Below are positions 1 to 7,665 of a stretch of 16,608 nucleotides of DNA, piece after piece. A program made the translations under genes and the position numbers. Every line of letters starts with the position of its first letter. Within the stretch, counting starts at the first letter, position 1. The notes under the pieces are model-generated. The model saw only the letters and a list, made by a program, of their open reading frames with translations. It searched no databases and was not told the DNA's origin. Source of the DNA: Deltaproteobacteria bacterium RBG_13_52_11 (lineage in GTDB: Bacteria; Desulfobacterota; B13-G15; RBG-16-54-18); assembly GCA_001797745.1 (NCBI GenBank), contig MGQF01000045.1:12315-28922 (forward strand), given 5' to 3'.

Positions 1-1225
1 CTGCACCGACATGCCTTACTTCTTCTAATCGATGAAGGGCTGAGGACCGTGCGAGCTCGGGGAATGCCTCTTTTGTCCCGCGGCCGGCACCACAGCAAAA
101 GGCGTTCTCCCGCAGTCTGGGCATCTCTACCAGCTCAAGCCCGGGGATGGCGTTCAAGATATCACGGGGCTGAGCGTACACCCCGTTGGTCCCACGGCGC
201 CTCGTGAGGCGCGGTTCGACCATACCCATCCATCCGCGCTCCCCTTCCCAGGGGGTCCAGGGCTCGCTCAGGCGGCTGAGGCTGCACGAATCATGGTAGG
301 CCACGCGCATAGGCATCGGTTTGGTCGGCTTGAGCGCGCCTTGTTTGATCAGCTCATCGGCGTACTCGACAAGGTGTACTACCTTGAATCCAAGGGCATC
401 GGTCGAACAATTGAGCAACTTGGGATAGTCGACCTTCCACATGCGGTAACCCTCGGCACAGCTCGTCAGCACCGTCTTTGCACCTGTCTTTTTCACTTCC
501 TCTATATTACGACGGGCCAGCGCCCGGGCCTTATCGATCATACCGACTGAAAAGACTATATTGCCGCAGCACCACTCATCGGGCATGAGCATAAAATCAG
601 TACCTGCCGCCTTTAGTATCTTCGCGGTCGCCAGGGCTATCTCAGTATTTACGTACGAAGCGGAACACCCCACGAAGTAGAGCAGATCAGCCTTCTTGGC
701 AGGTGTAATCTTCCCCTCAGAAAGCCACGTGGTCCGATTCTCATGGGGGGCCCCAAAGCTGTTGTGATTCTTCTCGATGTTCTGAACGATCTTTTTGTGG
801 GCCGGTAGAGGCCCTACACCATCCTGAACTGCCTTTACCCGGAGGGCCTCCAGGGTCAGCCCTATCTCCAGATCGAGATTCCGCTTACACCCGGTGTCAC
901 AGGCGCCGCAGAGGGGGTCTGCATAGACTATCTCTAAAAGCTTGTCGGTCCACTTCAATTTTCCTTCGGCGAGAGCGAGACCGATCCGCATCTTTCCGTA
1001 TGCCCCGTATGAATCGAACAGGTATCGAGTAGCAGTTGGACATTTCGTTCTGAATTGAGCCCCCGGCATATAGGTATGATCTACCCAGGTACATCCTTTG
1101 CATTTGATGCACCTGCTCATGTCATAGACAAAATTATTGAGGTCCGTCACGTCCAGCTTTACAGGAGTCTTGGGGCTCTCCTTGAATAACTTTTTCACGT
1201 CTATCTTTGTTTGCCTTTCAGCCAT
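1..1225 (-). CDS. Fe-S protein with two CCG domains, HdrD/GlcF-like (3' end cut by window)
   Basis: Reading the minus strand from ATG at 1225 gives 408 uninterrupted codons running off the left edge; the frame is intact although the stop lies outside. The N-terminal Fe-S region has C39-x2-C42-x2-C45, C62-P and C106-x2-C109-x3-C113, looser than a textbook 2[4Fe-4S] ferredoxin. The first CCG domain reads C187-x31-C219C220-x35-C256-x2-G, so its last cysteine is missing. The second has HDSC314 and C377C378-GAG. CCG proteins (HdrB/D, GlcF, GlpC) pass electrons between flavins and quinones or thiols. The start is set by TAAGGAGGG, which overlaps the stop of the upstream FAD oxidase gene (13 nt gap), so the two are translationally linked and probably form one complex. 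The electron acceptor cannot be told. About 26 extra residues sit between C314 and the PRDIL segment. Confidence 0.85.
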   Translation of the reverse strand, partial: MAERQTKIDVKKLFKESPKTPVKLDVTDLNNFVYDMSRCIKCKGCTWVDHTYMPGAQFRTKCPTATRYLFDSYGAYGKMRIGLALAEGKLKWTDKLLEIVYADPLCGACDTGCKRNLDLEIGLTLEALRVKAVQDGVGPLPAHKKIVQNIEKNHNSFGAPHENRTTWLSEGKITPAKKADLLYFVGCSASYVNTEIALATAKILKAAGTDFMLMPDEWCCGNIVFSVGMIDKARALARRNIEEVKKTGAKTVLTSCAEGYRMWKVDYPKLLNCSTDALGFKVVHLVEYADELIKQGALKPTKPMPMRVAYHDSCSLSRLSEPWTPWEGERGWMGMVEPRLTRRRGTNGVYAQPRDILNAIPGLELVEMPRLRENAFCCGAGRGTKEAFPELARSSALHRLEEVRHVGA

Positions 1226-1238
1226 TTCATCACCCTCC

Positions 1239-2696
1239 TTAGAAGCACAGCGTGCCGGGATTCATAATATTGTTGGGATCAAACACCTTCTTTAACCGCT
1301 TGAGTGCCATGGCATAGCCGGCAGCCTTCTCAAAGACTAGCGGGGCCAGATCACCGTAGGGGCGGGTAAAGAGAGCCCCCGCACTGAGCAACGCCTGGGC
1401 ACTATCATAGTACATGGTTCGAATCCGCTCCTTGTCGGCATCATTGCCTGGATCGTAGAAGAAATGAAATTCGAGGTGACAGGCGCGGTTATGCTCGATG
1501 GGCTGGACATAGATGCCGATATCGCCTACGGGGTATCCGTACAGAGGGGCCATCTCCTCAACCATGCAGATGAATTGCGGCGCCAAGGCCGGCCGTGTGA
1601 TAAAGAAAAGGCTTTGACACGCCCCTGCGTAGCGATTTTTCCAATACGGCACGTCTGCAGGCCAGGGATTGCGAAGCATCGGCAGGAGCTTCTTGTGCAA
1701 CCCGGGAAAACCGGGGAGGTTTTCACCAAGATGAAGCACAGGAAATTCATTCTTTAAGACCTGCGCGAGAAAGTTCTCCTCGTACGCTATCTTCTCCTCA
1801 GGCCGTCGCAACAAGCCGCTTATCACCAAGATAAGGGTCCAGGGCGGCAGGGTCGCCTGCAGTCGCTCGAATGCGTCAGGCCCGTCCTCAGCAATAATAG
1901 CCGCCAAATCAACATTATTCAGCAGGATGCATTCCTGGCCGATCCTTCGGGGTAGGATTCTATAAAGGAACTCAATGGCGTATTCCACATCATCAACAGG
2001 GGCAAAAAAGACCTTGTCTATTTTGGGAATAGACTCGATCTTTAAATGTGCCCAGGTCACCACACCCATGGTTCCTTGCGCACCCTGGAAAAACCGATAG
2101 AAATCAAGGCCTGGTCCCGAAGGGTTGGCACCCTTCGAAATCGAATCAGGGAATCCATTGACACTGGCAGATCCCATTCGGAAGATCTCTCCGGTAGGCC
2201 ACACTACTTCCATGGCCTGGAGGGGTTCTCCGTAATCGTAGACGGTATTGGTTGGGACCTCCCGCTCGAGGTAATCCGTGACGACAGACCGCTCGGAAGG
2301 AGGCAGGAGGGGCATGATCATCCTGAAACCCTTCTTCTCCAGTTCCTGGGTGAGCTGTCCCCACGTGACGCCAGCCTCTATCCGTACACTCCTGTTGTCC
2401 GCATCAATTGTCTGGATCTTATTCATCCTGCTCAGGTCCAGCACGATACCGCCCTGCCTGGGGATGGTAGCACCGTAGAAATGGATCTTCGAGCTTATCG
2501 GAACTACCGGTATCTTGTTCTCGTTGGCGAATTGAACAACCTCATGTACCTCCTGGGCATCCTTTGGTTTGACAACGTAGTTAGGCATTCCTGGAGGGCT
2601 GAGACTGAAGTCTTGAGCGTACTCCCCGAGCACCTGGGGGGAATCCGAGAAATTCTTGGCTCCCACGAGCTCTACTAACTTTTCTTTTACACCCAT
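1239..2696 (-). CDS. GlcD-like FAD-binding oxidoreductase
   Basis: This 485-residue protein fits the GlcD/lactate dehydrogenase-type FAD family (PCMH/FAD_binding_4 fold). Residues about 38-235 carry the FAD domain: the VVKPKDAQEV entry segment, a GGIVLDLSRMNKI strand and the VRIEAGVTWGQL segment. The C-terminus ends KKVFDPNNIMNPGTLCF, the usual closing motif of the family. Such enzymes oxidise hydroxy acids, alcohols or phenols and hand electrons to a partner. The partner here is very likely the CCG Fe-S protein directly downstream. The start is supported by TAGGAGGATAAGCT before ATG at 2696. It lies 100 nt downstream of tetR, in the same direction as the acyl-CoA synthetase. The canonical GGHS segment of GlcD is replaced by ISSKIHFYGATIP, which recalls the vanillyl-alcohol-oxidase/4-cresol dehydrogenase side of the family, but the substrate is unknown. 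Confidence 0.85.
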   Translation of the reverse strand: MGVKEKLVELVGAKNFSDSPQVLGEYAQDFSLSPPGMPNYVVKPKDAQEVHEVVQFANENKIPVVPISSKIHFYGATIPRQGGIVLDLSRMNKIQTIDADNRSVRIEAGVTWGQLTQELEKKGFRMIMPLLPPSERSVVTDYLEREVPTNTVYDYGEPLQAMEVVWPTGEIFRMGSASVNGFPDSISKGANPSGPGLDFYRFFQGAQGTMGVVTWAHLKIESIPKIDKVFFAPVDDVEYAIEFLYRILPRRIGQECILLNNVDLAAIIAEDGPDAFERLQATLPPWTLILVISGLLRRPEEKIAYEENFLAQVLKNEFPVLHLGENLPGFPGLHKKLLPMLRNPWPADVPYWKNRYAGACQSLFFITRPALAPQFICMVEEMAPLYGYPVGDIGIYVQPIEHNRACHLEFHFFYDPGNDADKERIRTMYYDSAQALLSAGALFTRPYGDLAPLVFEKAAGYAMALKRLKKVFDPNNIMNPGTLCF

Positions 2697-2796
2697 AGCT
2701 TATCCTCCTACTTTCCTCTTAAATGTCTGAACAGAAACCGTTCTTTCATGCGTCAAAAAAACCTCACTACGCATGGCCCACCTCATTGTGTTATCG

Positions 2797-3429
2797 TCAT
2801 ACCGCCTCCTTTCTCTTGGCTGACAATGCGTTTTCTCTCTCAACAAGACCGAAAAGGGTAACCTTCAACGCTGTTTCAGCTATGTCGTCAATTTGATCCT
2901 TTCGATTATAGTCGAACCAATAGGTAATCCACGTAATCATCCCCAACAGCAATAAGGCAACCCACGATGGCTTGAAATCAGCAGCTATCGTGCCACTCGA
3001 TTGGAGTTCTGAGATGGTATTGAGCAGAAGGAGGTAGTGCTTTTTCCATTCTTTCCTGATCTCTTCGAAATACTGATCTTTAATGCTCAGCGATTCATGG
3101 GTGAGGACTCTCAACTCAGGGTGTTGGCAGATGATCTTGGTGAACTCCCGAATAATAAAGGTTAGCCGCTCCCAAGGATCTTCTATTGTTGCAGCCCGGG
3201 CCGTATAGGGTTTCAAGACCTCTTGAATATGTTTGATATGCGATTCAAAAAAGAGATGCCGTTTGCTTTTGAAATAATAATAGAGAGTTGGTTTATTGAT
3301 CCCCGCAGCTGCACAAATGGCATTCGTGGATGTAGCACTATAACCCTGATCAAGAAAGAGCTCCATGGCAACGCGTAGAATCTCCTCCTTTTTCGGTAGG
3401 GGTTGTTTATCTTCTTCTTTCGATACCAT
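2797..3429 (-). CDS. TetR/AcrR-family transcriptional regulator
   Basis: This is a repressor-type regulator of about 210 residues. The N-terminal helix-turn-helix reads ATSTNAICAAAGINKPTLYYYFKSK, the TetR_N signature, preceded by KEEILRVAMELFLDQGY. The C-terminal all-helical part (about residue 60 on) is the ligand-binding and dimerisation half. In this genomic setting an acyl-CoA or the pathway acid is the likely ligand, which is inference. Two in-frame ATGs exist: 3435 abuts the AGGAGG (3441-3436) with no spacer, whereas 3429 has a 6-nt spacer, so 3429 is chosen. The gene sits between the acyl-CoA synthetase and the FAD oxidase. The two identical palindromes in the divergent spacer (5324-5343, 5811-5830) are the best candidates for its operators. 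It would then repress both operons, including its own. Its ribosome binding site lies in a leftover of another synthetase gene. Confidence 0.9.
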   Translation of the reverse strand: MVSKEEDKQPLPKKEEILRVAMELFLDQGYSATSTNAICAAAGINKPTLYYYFKSKRHLFFESHIKHIQEVLKPYTARAATIEDPWERLTFIIREFTKIICQHPELRVLTHESLSIKDQYFEEIRKEWKKHYLLLLNTISELQSSGTIAADFKPSWVALLLLGMITWITYWFDYNRKDQIDDIAETALKVTLFGLVERENALSAKRKEAV

Positions 3430-3535
3430 CTCCATCCTCCTTAGTAAGGAAAATTATCGCCTTTACTGTTTCTCCCCCGTATTCACCAGATGCTCCTATC
3501 ACTGCTACTTCGAGCACGGCTGGATGCTGAATAAA
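3407..3535 (-). pseudogene. Fragment of a second acyl-CoA synthetase (C-terminal AMP-binding domain)
   Basis: In the gap after the intact synthetase, another minus-strand frame reads 42 open codons beginning FIQHPAVLEVAVIGASG and continuing EYGGETVKAIIFLTKEDG. It stops at TAA 3409-3407 inside the 5' end of tetR. This is the characteristic start of the C-terminal domain of AMP-forming synthetases; the intact neighbour reads YRHPAVAEVSVIGIPD at its residues 448-463. The fragment keeps the common family form GETVKA where the neighbour has VERVHA. The two differ widely in nucleotides, so this is not a recent copy of the neighbour's tail. It has no start codon, no AMP-binding core and no catalytic-lysine region. 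It is best read as what remains after deletion of a second synthetase gene. The tetR Shine-Dalgarno and start codon fall inside it. Confidence 0.75.
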
Positions 3536-3537
3536 CC

Positions 3538-5145
3538 TCAAACCCGTCTCTGCAAGCCTGCCCAATACCTTTCTCTAAGCTCTCTCTTCAATATCTTCCC
3601 TTGAGGATTCTTGGGAAGAGACTCGACAAACTCAACCGACTTAGGTGCCTTGTAGGAAGCCACGCGCTCTTTGCAAAAGGCAATAATTTCCTTTTCAGTA
3701 GCAGTGGTATCTGTCTTCAAAACGACCACAGCATGAACACGCTCCACCCATACTGGATCGGGGATACCAATTACAGAAACTTCAGCAACCGCGGGATGCC
3801 TATAGAGGACTTCTTCTACTTCTCGCGGATATACATTCTCACCGCCAGTCACAATCATGTCTTTTTTTCTGTCAACGATATATACAAAACCTTTTTCATC
3901 GTAGTAAGCAAGATCGCCTGTATGGAGCCATCCATCAATGATAGTTTCGCTTGTCTCTTTTGGTTTGTCCCAATATTCGACCATGATAGAGTCACTCTGC
4001 ACGATAATCTCACCTACTATTCTGGGCGCGACATCGTTGTTCTTTTCATCTACTATCCTGACATGGACACCAATACTCGGTTGTCCGCAGGAACTTAAAA
4101 CCTCCTGTTCTTCCAAAGGCCTGTCAAAGACCTCGTGAGCCTCTCTGGGAAGAGCGCATATTTGCGGCCCTGATTCGGTCTGGCCATAGCCCTGCGAAAA
4201 AATGGGGCCGAATGTTTCTAGTCCCCGTCTCAATAACGCCACTGGCATGGGAGATGCTGCATAATAGATCCGCTTCAAACTGCTCAGGTCGTACCGTTTC
4301 AAGCCTTCTCGGGACAGCATAATAACTAACTGCGTGGGGACAATCTGTATATCCGTAGCCTTCTCATCTTGTATGATTTGAAGTGTAGCATCCGGATCAA
4401 AAGATCTCTGAGGCATTATCACGTTGCAACCGCCAACGTAGAAAAAGGGCCACACATGGCTATCCCCACCGATGTGAAAAAATGGCAATATCATGATATG
4501 CTTGTCGCTGGCCTCCACACCAATCTCCAGAGCCTTTATTCGAGTGTTCTCCAACTTGCGGCGGTGTGTGTAGAGGGCACCGCGAGGAATACCAGTGGTA
4601 CCACTGGTATAAAAGATCAGATAAGGGTCGTCTTTCTGTACATCTGTTTCAGGCTCATTCGGTGGATGTGCCGCAAGCATCTTTTCATGAGGAATCATAT
4701 CAGGAGCAGAACCCTCGAAGGAAATATAGTATTTCACTTTGGGTAGGCGAGATCGTAAGCTGTTAACAGTTTCGACAAGTTCAGGGCCGACAAAAAGTAT
4801 ATTTGCTTTTGAATAATTAATGAGATAGTCGAGCTCTTCCTTATTGAGCCTAGGGTTGAAGGGCGATGCAATAAACCCCGCCTTCATTGCAGCCCCGTAG
4901 ACATCAACGTACTCAAGACAATTCCACGACAGAATGCCTATTACATCTCCTTTTTTGACCTTTGAAGACCGAAGAGCATGGATCAAGCTGTTCACCCGGG
5001 CATTGAACTGGGCGAATGTTATTCTCCGGGGGCCATATACAAAGGCTTCCTTGTCAGAATGCAAAAGAGCATTTCTATAAACGATGTCTGCAAAGGTTCC
5101 TACGTTGTAACGGCACAATTCATTCAAAATAAGTTTATCTGTCAT
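3538..5145 (-). CDS. AMP-forming acyl-CoA synthetase
   Basis: This 535-residue enzyme activates a carboxylic acid with ATP and CoA through an acyl-adenylate. All core motifs of the ANL superfamily are present: the P-loop FYTSGTTGIPRG (about 178-189), GYGQTES (319-325), LHTGD (407-411), the hinge segment VDRKKDMIVTGGENVYP (424-440), and the catalytic lysine K517 in NPQGKILKREL. Length is normal for fatty or aromatic acid:CoA ligases. The acid itself cannot be deduced; aromatic, cyclic and medium-chain acids are all possible. The start ATG at 5145 has a weak GAGAGG 4 nt upstream. It is the first gene of the leftward operon, with tetR next, and is transcribed away from the molybdenum hydroxylase genes. 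The palindrome 5324-5343 lies about 180 bp upstream, as expected for TetR control. A CoA ligase beside a molybdenum hydroxylase suggests hydroxylation of a CoA ester. Confidence 0.92.
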   Translation of the reverse strand: MTDKLILNELCRYNVGTFADIVYRNALLHSDKEAFVYGPRRITFAQFNARVNSLIHALRSSKVKKGDVIGILSWNCLEYVDVYGAAMKAGFIASPFNPRLNKEELDYLINYSKANILFVGPELVETVNSLRSRLPKVKYYISFEGSAPDMIPHEKMLAAHPPNEPETDVQKDDPYLIFYTSGTTGIPRGALYTHRRKLENTRIKALEIGVEASDKHIMILPFFHIGGDSHVWPFFYVGGCNVIMPQRSFDPDATLQIIQDEKATDIQIVPTQLVIMLSREGLKRYDLSSLKRIYYAASPMPVALLRRGLETFGPIFSQGYGQTESGPQICALPREAHEVFDRPLEEQEVLSSCGQPSIGVHVRIVDEKNNDVAPRIVGEIIVQSDSIMVEYWDKPKETSETIIDGWLHTGDLAYYDEKGFVYIVDRKKDMIVTGGENVYPREVEEVLYRHPAVAEVSVIGIPDPVWVERVHAVVVLKTDTTATEKEIIAFCKERVASYKAPKSVEFVESLPKNPQGKILKRELRERYWAGLQRRV

Positions 5146-5323
5146 TGTGCCTCTCCCGGTCTCTCCCGAAATTAACCAGAAACTCTCTATCCCAACAATG
5201 CCCCGTTGTATGATTCCATACCACCCGCTTTGCCAGGCTTATTCCCCTTAAAACCCCCCTCATTTTCCTTATTGTGATACCCCCCGTATCCTTAATTGTA
5301 CCGTCTAACGAAGGCCATTGTAA

Positions 5324-5343
5324 TATACCAACCGGTAGGTATA
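5324..5343. promoter_or_regulatory. TetR-type operator, copy 1
   Basis: tataccaaccggtaggtata is a 20-bp palindrome with a single mismatched pair. The flanking bases extend identity with the inverted second copy to 22 bp (5323-5344). It lies about 180 bp upstream of the acyl-CoA synthetase start. A TTGACA in leftward orientation occurs at 5387-5382, but no good -10 box follows at normal spacing, so the leftward promoter is not resolved. A TetR dimer site is the natural reading; binding by the TetR protein encoded here is inferred. Confidence 0.7.
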
Positions 5344-5777
5344 TGATGTCGCAAGACAAGCTGACCACAACGCCTTGCATTTGTCAATCCCTTTTTTTGA
5401 ATGGGGGCTGTGAATGGATCGATGAAAATCTGGCTGTCAGGCTGGGTCTTCTGTGCCGGGGCGGCAGGGGTTTGGTATAGCTCAGAGGTGGAGGATAGTG
5501 AGGTAATCGAGGGGCATGAGGAGGAAAAGGGGTTTTGCACAGGATAAAGCAGTTTTAGTGGCGGAAATTCCTTTTCGATTGCCTATAGGGAAAGGCCGTG
5601 GCCTCTTGTAGGCCCACCCCTGAAAGAACCCCTGCGGTTCAGGCGTCAAAAGGAGACTGACAGGATATGCGACATGTTGTATTTACACGAAGCAAAGCGC
5701 ACGGTGTGTCCGTCCCCCTTGTACAAAACAAAAACAGTCCACTTTTCAGTCGTAAGCAACACAAAACAAAAAAGGGG

Positions 5778-5806
5778 TTGACAAATACGATGAGTTATGG
5801 CATAAA
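5778..5806 (+). promoter_or_regulatory. Promoter of the rightward operon (sigma70-like)
   Basis: A perfect -35 TTGACA (5778-5783) is followed by a 17-bp spacer and CATAAA (5801-5806), which matches 4 of 6 bases of the -10 consensus. Transcription would begin near 5813, inside the palindrome 5811-5830, so a bound repressor would block initiation. The untranslated leader would be about 185 nt. Other TTGAC-like boxes near 5898 and 5911 lack convincing -10 partners. Confidence 0.55.
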
Positions 5807-5810
5807 TTGA

Positions 5811-5830
5811 TATACCTACCGGTTGGTATA
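5811..5830. promoter_or_regulatory. TetR-type operator, copy 2 (inverted)
   Basis: tatacctaccggttggtata is the exact reverse complement of the palindrome at 5324-5343. It begins 4 bp after the -10 box of the rightward promoter and covers the expected start of transcription. Two copies of one 22-bp sequence, one per divergent operon, are strong evidence of shared control by one dimeric regulator. Confidence 0.75.
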
Positions 5831-5997
5831 TAAAATTGTTGTAACGTCCTTGGCTAAGGAGACCTGTTTTTAGTGGTAAGGGCGGGGGAAGGCTTTTTTG
5901 ACAAGAGGGCTTGACTTTTGGGTAACTGTATATCATTACTACTTAAGAGCTAACCTCTCGGTACTCACGCGTGGTATATATTTAAGGAGAGAATCTG

Positions 5998-6261
5998 ATG
6001 ACAAAGGTAAAAATGGTTTGTCCAATTTCGAAGGGGGTCTGCGTTGAATGTGCCATATACAGGGGAAGGCACTTTTATATGTGTTTTTCCAAGGAATATC
6101 ATGGGGTATCCCTTGGTGCAGAACAGATTGATGAGTTGAAGGCGCACTACAAGAAAGATAATAATAGTCAGGACAAAAATTTCGGGATGCCTGATGATAT
6201 GCAAGAGAGTTCAAAGTGGATACATAACGTGGAAGACGTAACAAAAAGGGTAGACACATAA
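5998..6261 (+). CDS. Small cysteine-rich protein, unknown function
   Basis: This 87-residue protein has a conserved-looking N-terminal cysteine cluster: C8-P-x5-C15-x2-C18, then YRGRHFYMC29F. The four cysteines could hold zinc or an Fe-S cluster; this is inference. The second half is charged and has no recognised domain. I recall similar short proteins with a C-x2-C-x2-YRGRH-type motif in sulfate-reducing and syntrophic bacteria but know no assigned function. The start is supported by TTTAAGGAGAG 7 nt before the ATG. It is the first gene of the rightward operon, 30 nt before the FAD subunit, so it is probably made together with the molybdenum hydroxylase. It might be a maturation or electron-transfer helper. 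Confidence 0.7.
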   Translation: MTKVKMVCPISKGVCVECAIYRGRHFYMCFSKEYHGVSLGAEQIDELKAHYKKDNNSQDKNFGMPDDMQESSKWIHNVEDVTKRVDT

Positions 6262-6291
6262 CATGGAAGAATTATTAGAAAGGAGAGGATT

Positions 6292-7158
6292 ATGATAAGC
6301 GATTTTAATTATCTAAAGCCTGGCACGCTTAAGGAAGCGCTTGCCATGTTTGCTGAGCACGATGATTGCAAGGTGATATGCGGCGGTCAGTCTTTGCTGA
6401 TTATAATGAGACAAGGGATGATTGCTCCGGAATACCTCCTCGACATCAAGCACGTCAAGGAACTTGATTATATCAAGTTTGATAAGAATGACGGGTTGAA
6501 GATTGGCGCCACGACGACCCACCGCTCCATTGAAAAGTCCGATGTGGTCAAGAAGAACTACCCTGCGCTCGTGGCCATGGAGAACAAGCTTGCATCCATC
6601 CAGGTCAGAAACTGGGGTACCATCGGCGGCAACCTTGCCCATGCTGACCCTGCGGGGGACCCCGCGCCGGTTTTGATTGCATTGAAAGCAGATATCAAGG
6701 TGGGAAGCGCGAAAGGCGACAGAGCTATGTCTTTGGAAGATTTTTTTGTGGATTATTTTGAAACAGCTTTGGACAAGGGTGAGCTTGTGCTGGAAGTCCA
6801 GGTGCCCCTCCCTGAACCCAAAACAGGCGCCGCCTATCAGAAATTCAATCTGCTCGAGAGTGATATGGGTGTGGTTGCAGTTGCCGCCTCGGTAACACTA
6901 AACGGTGGTGGCAAATGTAAGGACGCAAGGATTATTCTTGGTAATGCCGGTCCAACGCCGAAGAGGGTTAAGAGGGCTGAGGAGCTCTTGGTTGGAAAGG
7001 CATACGATGAAGGCCTCTTTGCTGAGGCAGGCAAGATAGCATCGGAAGACTGTGAGCCTGTTGCAGACATCCATGCGTCTGAGGAACATAGAAGGCATCT
7101 CCTGGGTGTGCTGACGAAGAGGATGCTGAAACAAGCCTGGGAACAAGCCAGAGGTTAA
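6292..7158 (+). CDS. Molybdenum hydroxylase, FAD-binding subunit (CoxM/XdhB type)
   Basis: At 288 residues this is the medium subunit of a three-subunit xanthine-dehydrogenase-family enzyme. The FAD-binding signatures are CGGQSLL (30-36) and TIGGNLAHADPAGD (110-123); the C-terminal CO_deh_flav_C domain follows from about residue 180. It takes electrons from the [2Fe-2S] subunit and passes them on through FAD. The roughly 40-residue cysteine-bearing insertion that gives 4-hydroxybenzoyl-CoA reductase its extra [4Fe-4S] cluster is absent: the segment after TIGGNL runs straight into the usual fold. This argues for ordinary oxidative hydroxylation rather than ferredoxin-driven reductive dehydroxylation. 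AAAGGAGAGG precedes the ATG at 6292. The next gene starts 21 nt downstream. Confidence 0.93.
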   Translation: MISDFNYLKPGTLKEALAMFAEHDDCKVICGGQSLLIIMRQGMIAPEYLLDIKHVKELDYIKFDKNDGLKIGATTTHRSIEKSDVVKKNYPALVAMENKLASIQVRNWGTIGGNLAHADPAGDPAPVLIALKADIKVGSAKGDRAMSLEDFFVDYFETALDKGELVLEVQVPLPEPKTGAAYQKFNLLESDMGVVAVAASVTLNGGGKCKDARIILGNAGPTPKRVKRAEELLVGKAYDEGLFAEAGKIASEDCEPVADIHASEEHRRHLLGVLTKRMLKQAWEQARG

Positions 7159-7179
7159 TTGAGAAGGGAGGTCTTGAAT

Positions 7180-7665
7180 ATGGATAAAAAATTGTTACGG
7201 CTTACCGTAAATAAGCAAGAGTATGAGGTCTACATAAACCCGAAGGCACTTTTGGTAGAAGTAATAAGGGACTATATAGGCTTGACCGGGACAAAGAGGG
7301 GTTGTGATACCGTATCCTGCGGTGCATGTACGGTAATGATTAACGGCATGTCTGTGAAGTCATGCTCGGTACTCGCAATGCAGGCGGAGGGTGCCCAGAT
7401 AACCACCATTGAAGGGCTGGAACAAAACGGGAAACTGGCACCTATTCAGAAGGCATTCATTGATCATGGTGCCTACCAGTGTGGCTTTTGCGCCCCTGGT
7501 ATGATTATGTCTGCACAGGCATTGCTTAACGAGAATCCCCATCCAACCGAATGGGAGATCAGAGAAGGAATTGAAGGAAATATCTGCAGATGCACTGGCT
7601 ATAACAGTATCGTCAGGGCAATAGATGCGACGGCGGAAGGCAAATACAGGGAGGATAGATCATGA
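7180..7665 (+). CDS. Molybdenum hydroxylase, [2Fe-2S] subunit (CoxS/HcrC type)
   Basis: This 161-residue small subunit carries two [2Fe-2S] clusters. The plant-ferredoxin-type cluster uses C42-x4-C47-x2-C50-x11-C62 (segment RGCDTVSCGAC). The second uses C101-x2-C104 (QCGFCAPGM) and C136-R-C138 in GNICRCTGY. All eight ligands are present and length is normal. The frame is open back to a TTG at 7159, but AAGGGAGG at 7164-7171 has an 8-nt spacer to ATG 7180, so 7180 is taken as the start. Its TGA overlaps the ATG of the molybdenum subunit (ATGA), which indicates translational coupling. It relays electrons from the molybdenum centre to the FAD subunit. Confidence 0.95.
   Translation: MDKKLLRLTVNKQEYEVYINPKALLVEVIRDYIGLTGTKRGCDTVSCGACTVMINGMSVKSCSVLAMQAEGAQITTIEGLEQNGKLAPIQKAFIDHGAYQCGFCAPGMIMSAQALLNENPHPTEWEIREGIEGNICRCTGYNSIVRAIDATAEGKYREDRS

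Larger units (their letters stand above)
5146..5997. other. 852-bp divergent regulatory spacer, no gene found
   Basis: No convincing coding region is seen; the short ORFs here have no recognisable protein character or ribosome binding site. The spacer holds both copies of the TetR-type palindrome, a -35/-10 pair before the rightward operon, and an A/T-rich run before the first rightward gene. A small hairpin-forming sequence GAACC-CCTGC-GGTTC occurs near 5628-5642, and an 8-bp palindrome CACGCGTG at 5966-5973. For a bacterial divergent promoter region it is long. The roughly 250 bp around 5400-5650 have no assigned role. Confidence 0.6.

Noticed and set aside
1..1225. Suspected frameshifts in the leftmost region, because no long complete ORF appears there
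   Set aside because: Reading from ATG 1225 on the minus strand gives one continuous frame with Fe-S and CCG motifs to the edge; the gene is only cut by the window.
2046..2678. Plus-strand ORF of 210 codons
   Set aside because: Antisense to the FAD oxidase, which has clear N- and C-terminal family motifs and a good ribosome binding site.
5382..5387. Leftward TTGACA as a full promoter for the acyl-CoA synthetase operon
   Set aside because: No acceptable -10 box at 16-18 bp spacing (TCAGCT occurs there), so it was not listed as a promoter.
5646..5936. Short minus ORFs in the divergent spacer and the adjoining region (also 5939-6259)
   Set aside because: They overlap the operator and promoter or lie antisense to the small cysteine-rich gene, and have no ribosome binding site or protein-like sequence.
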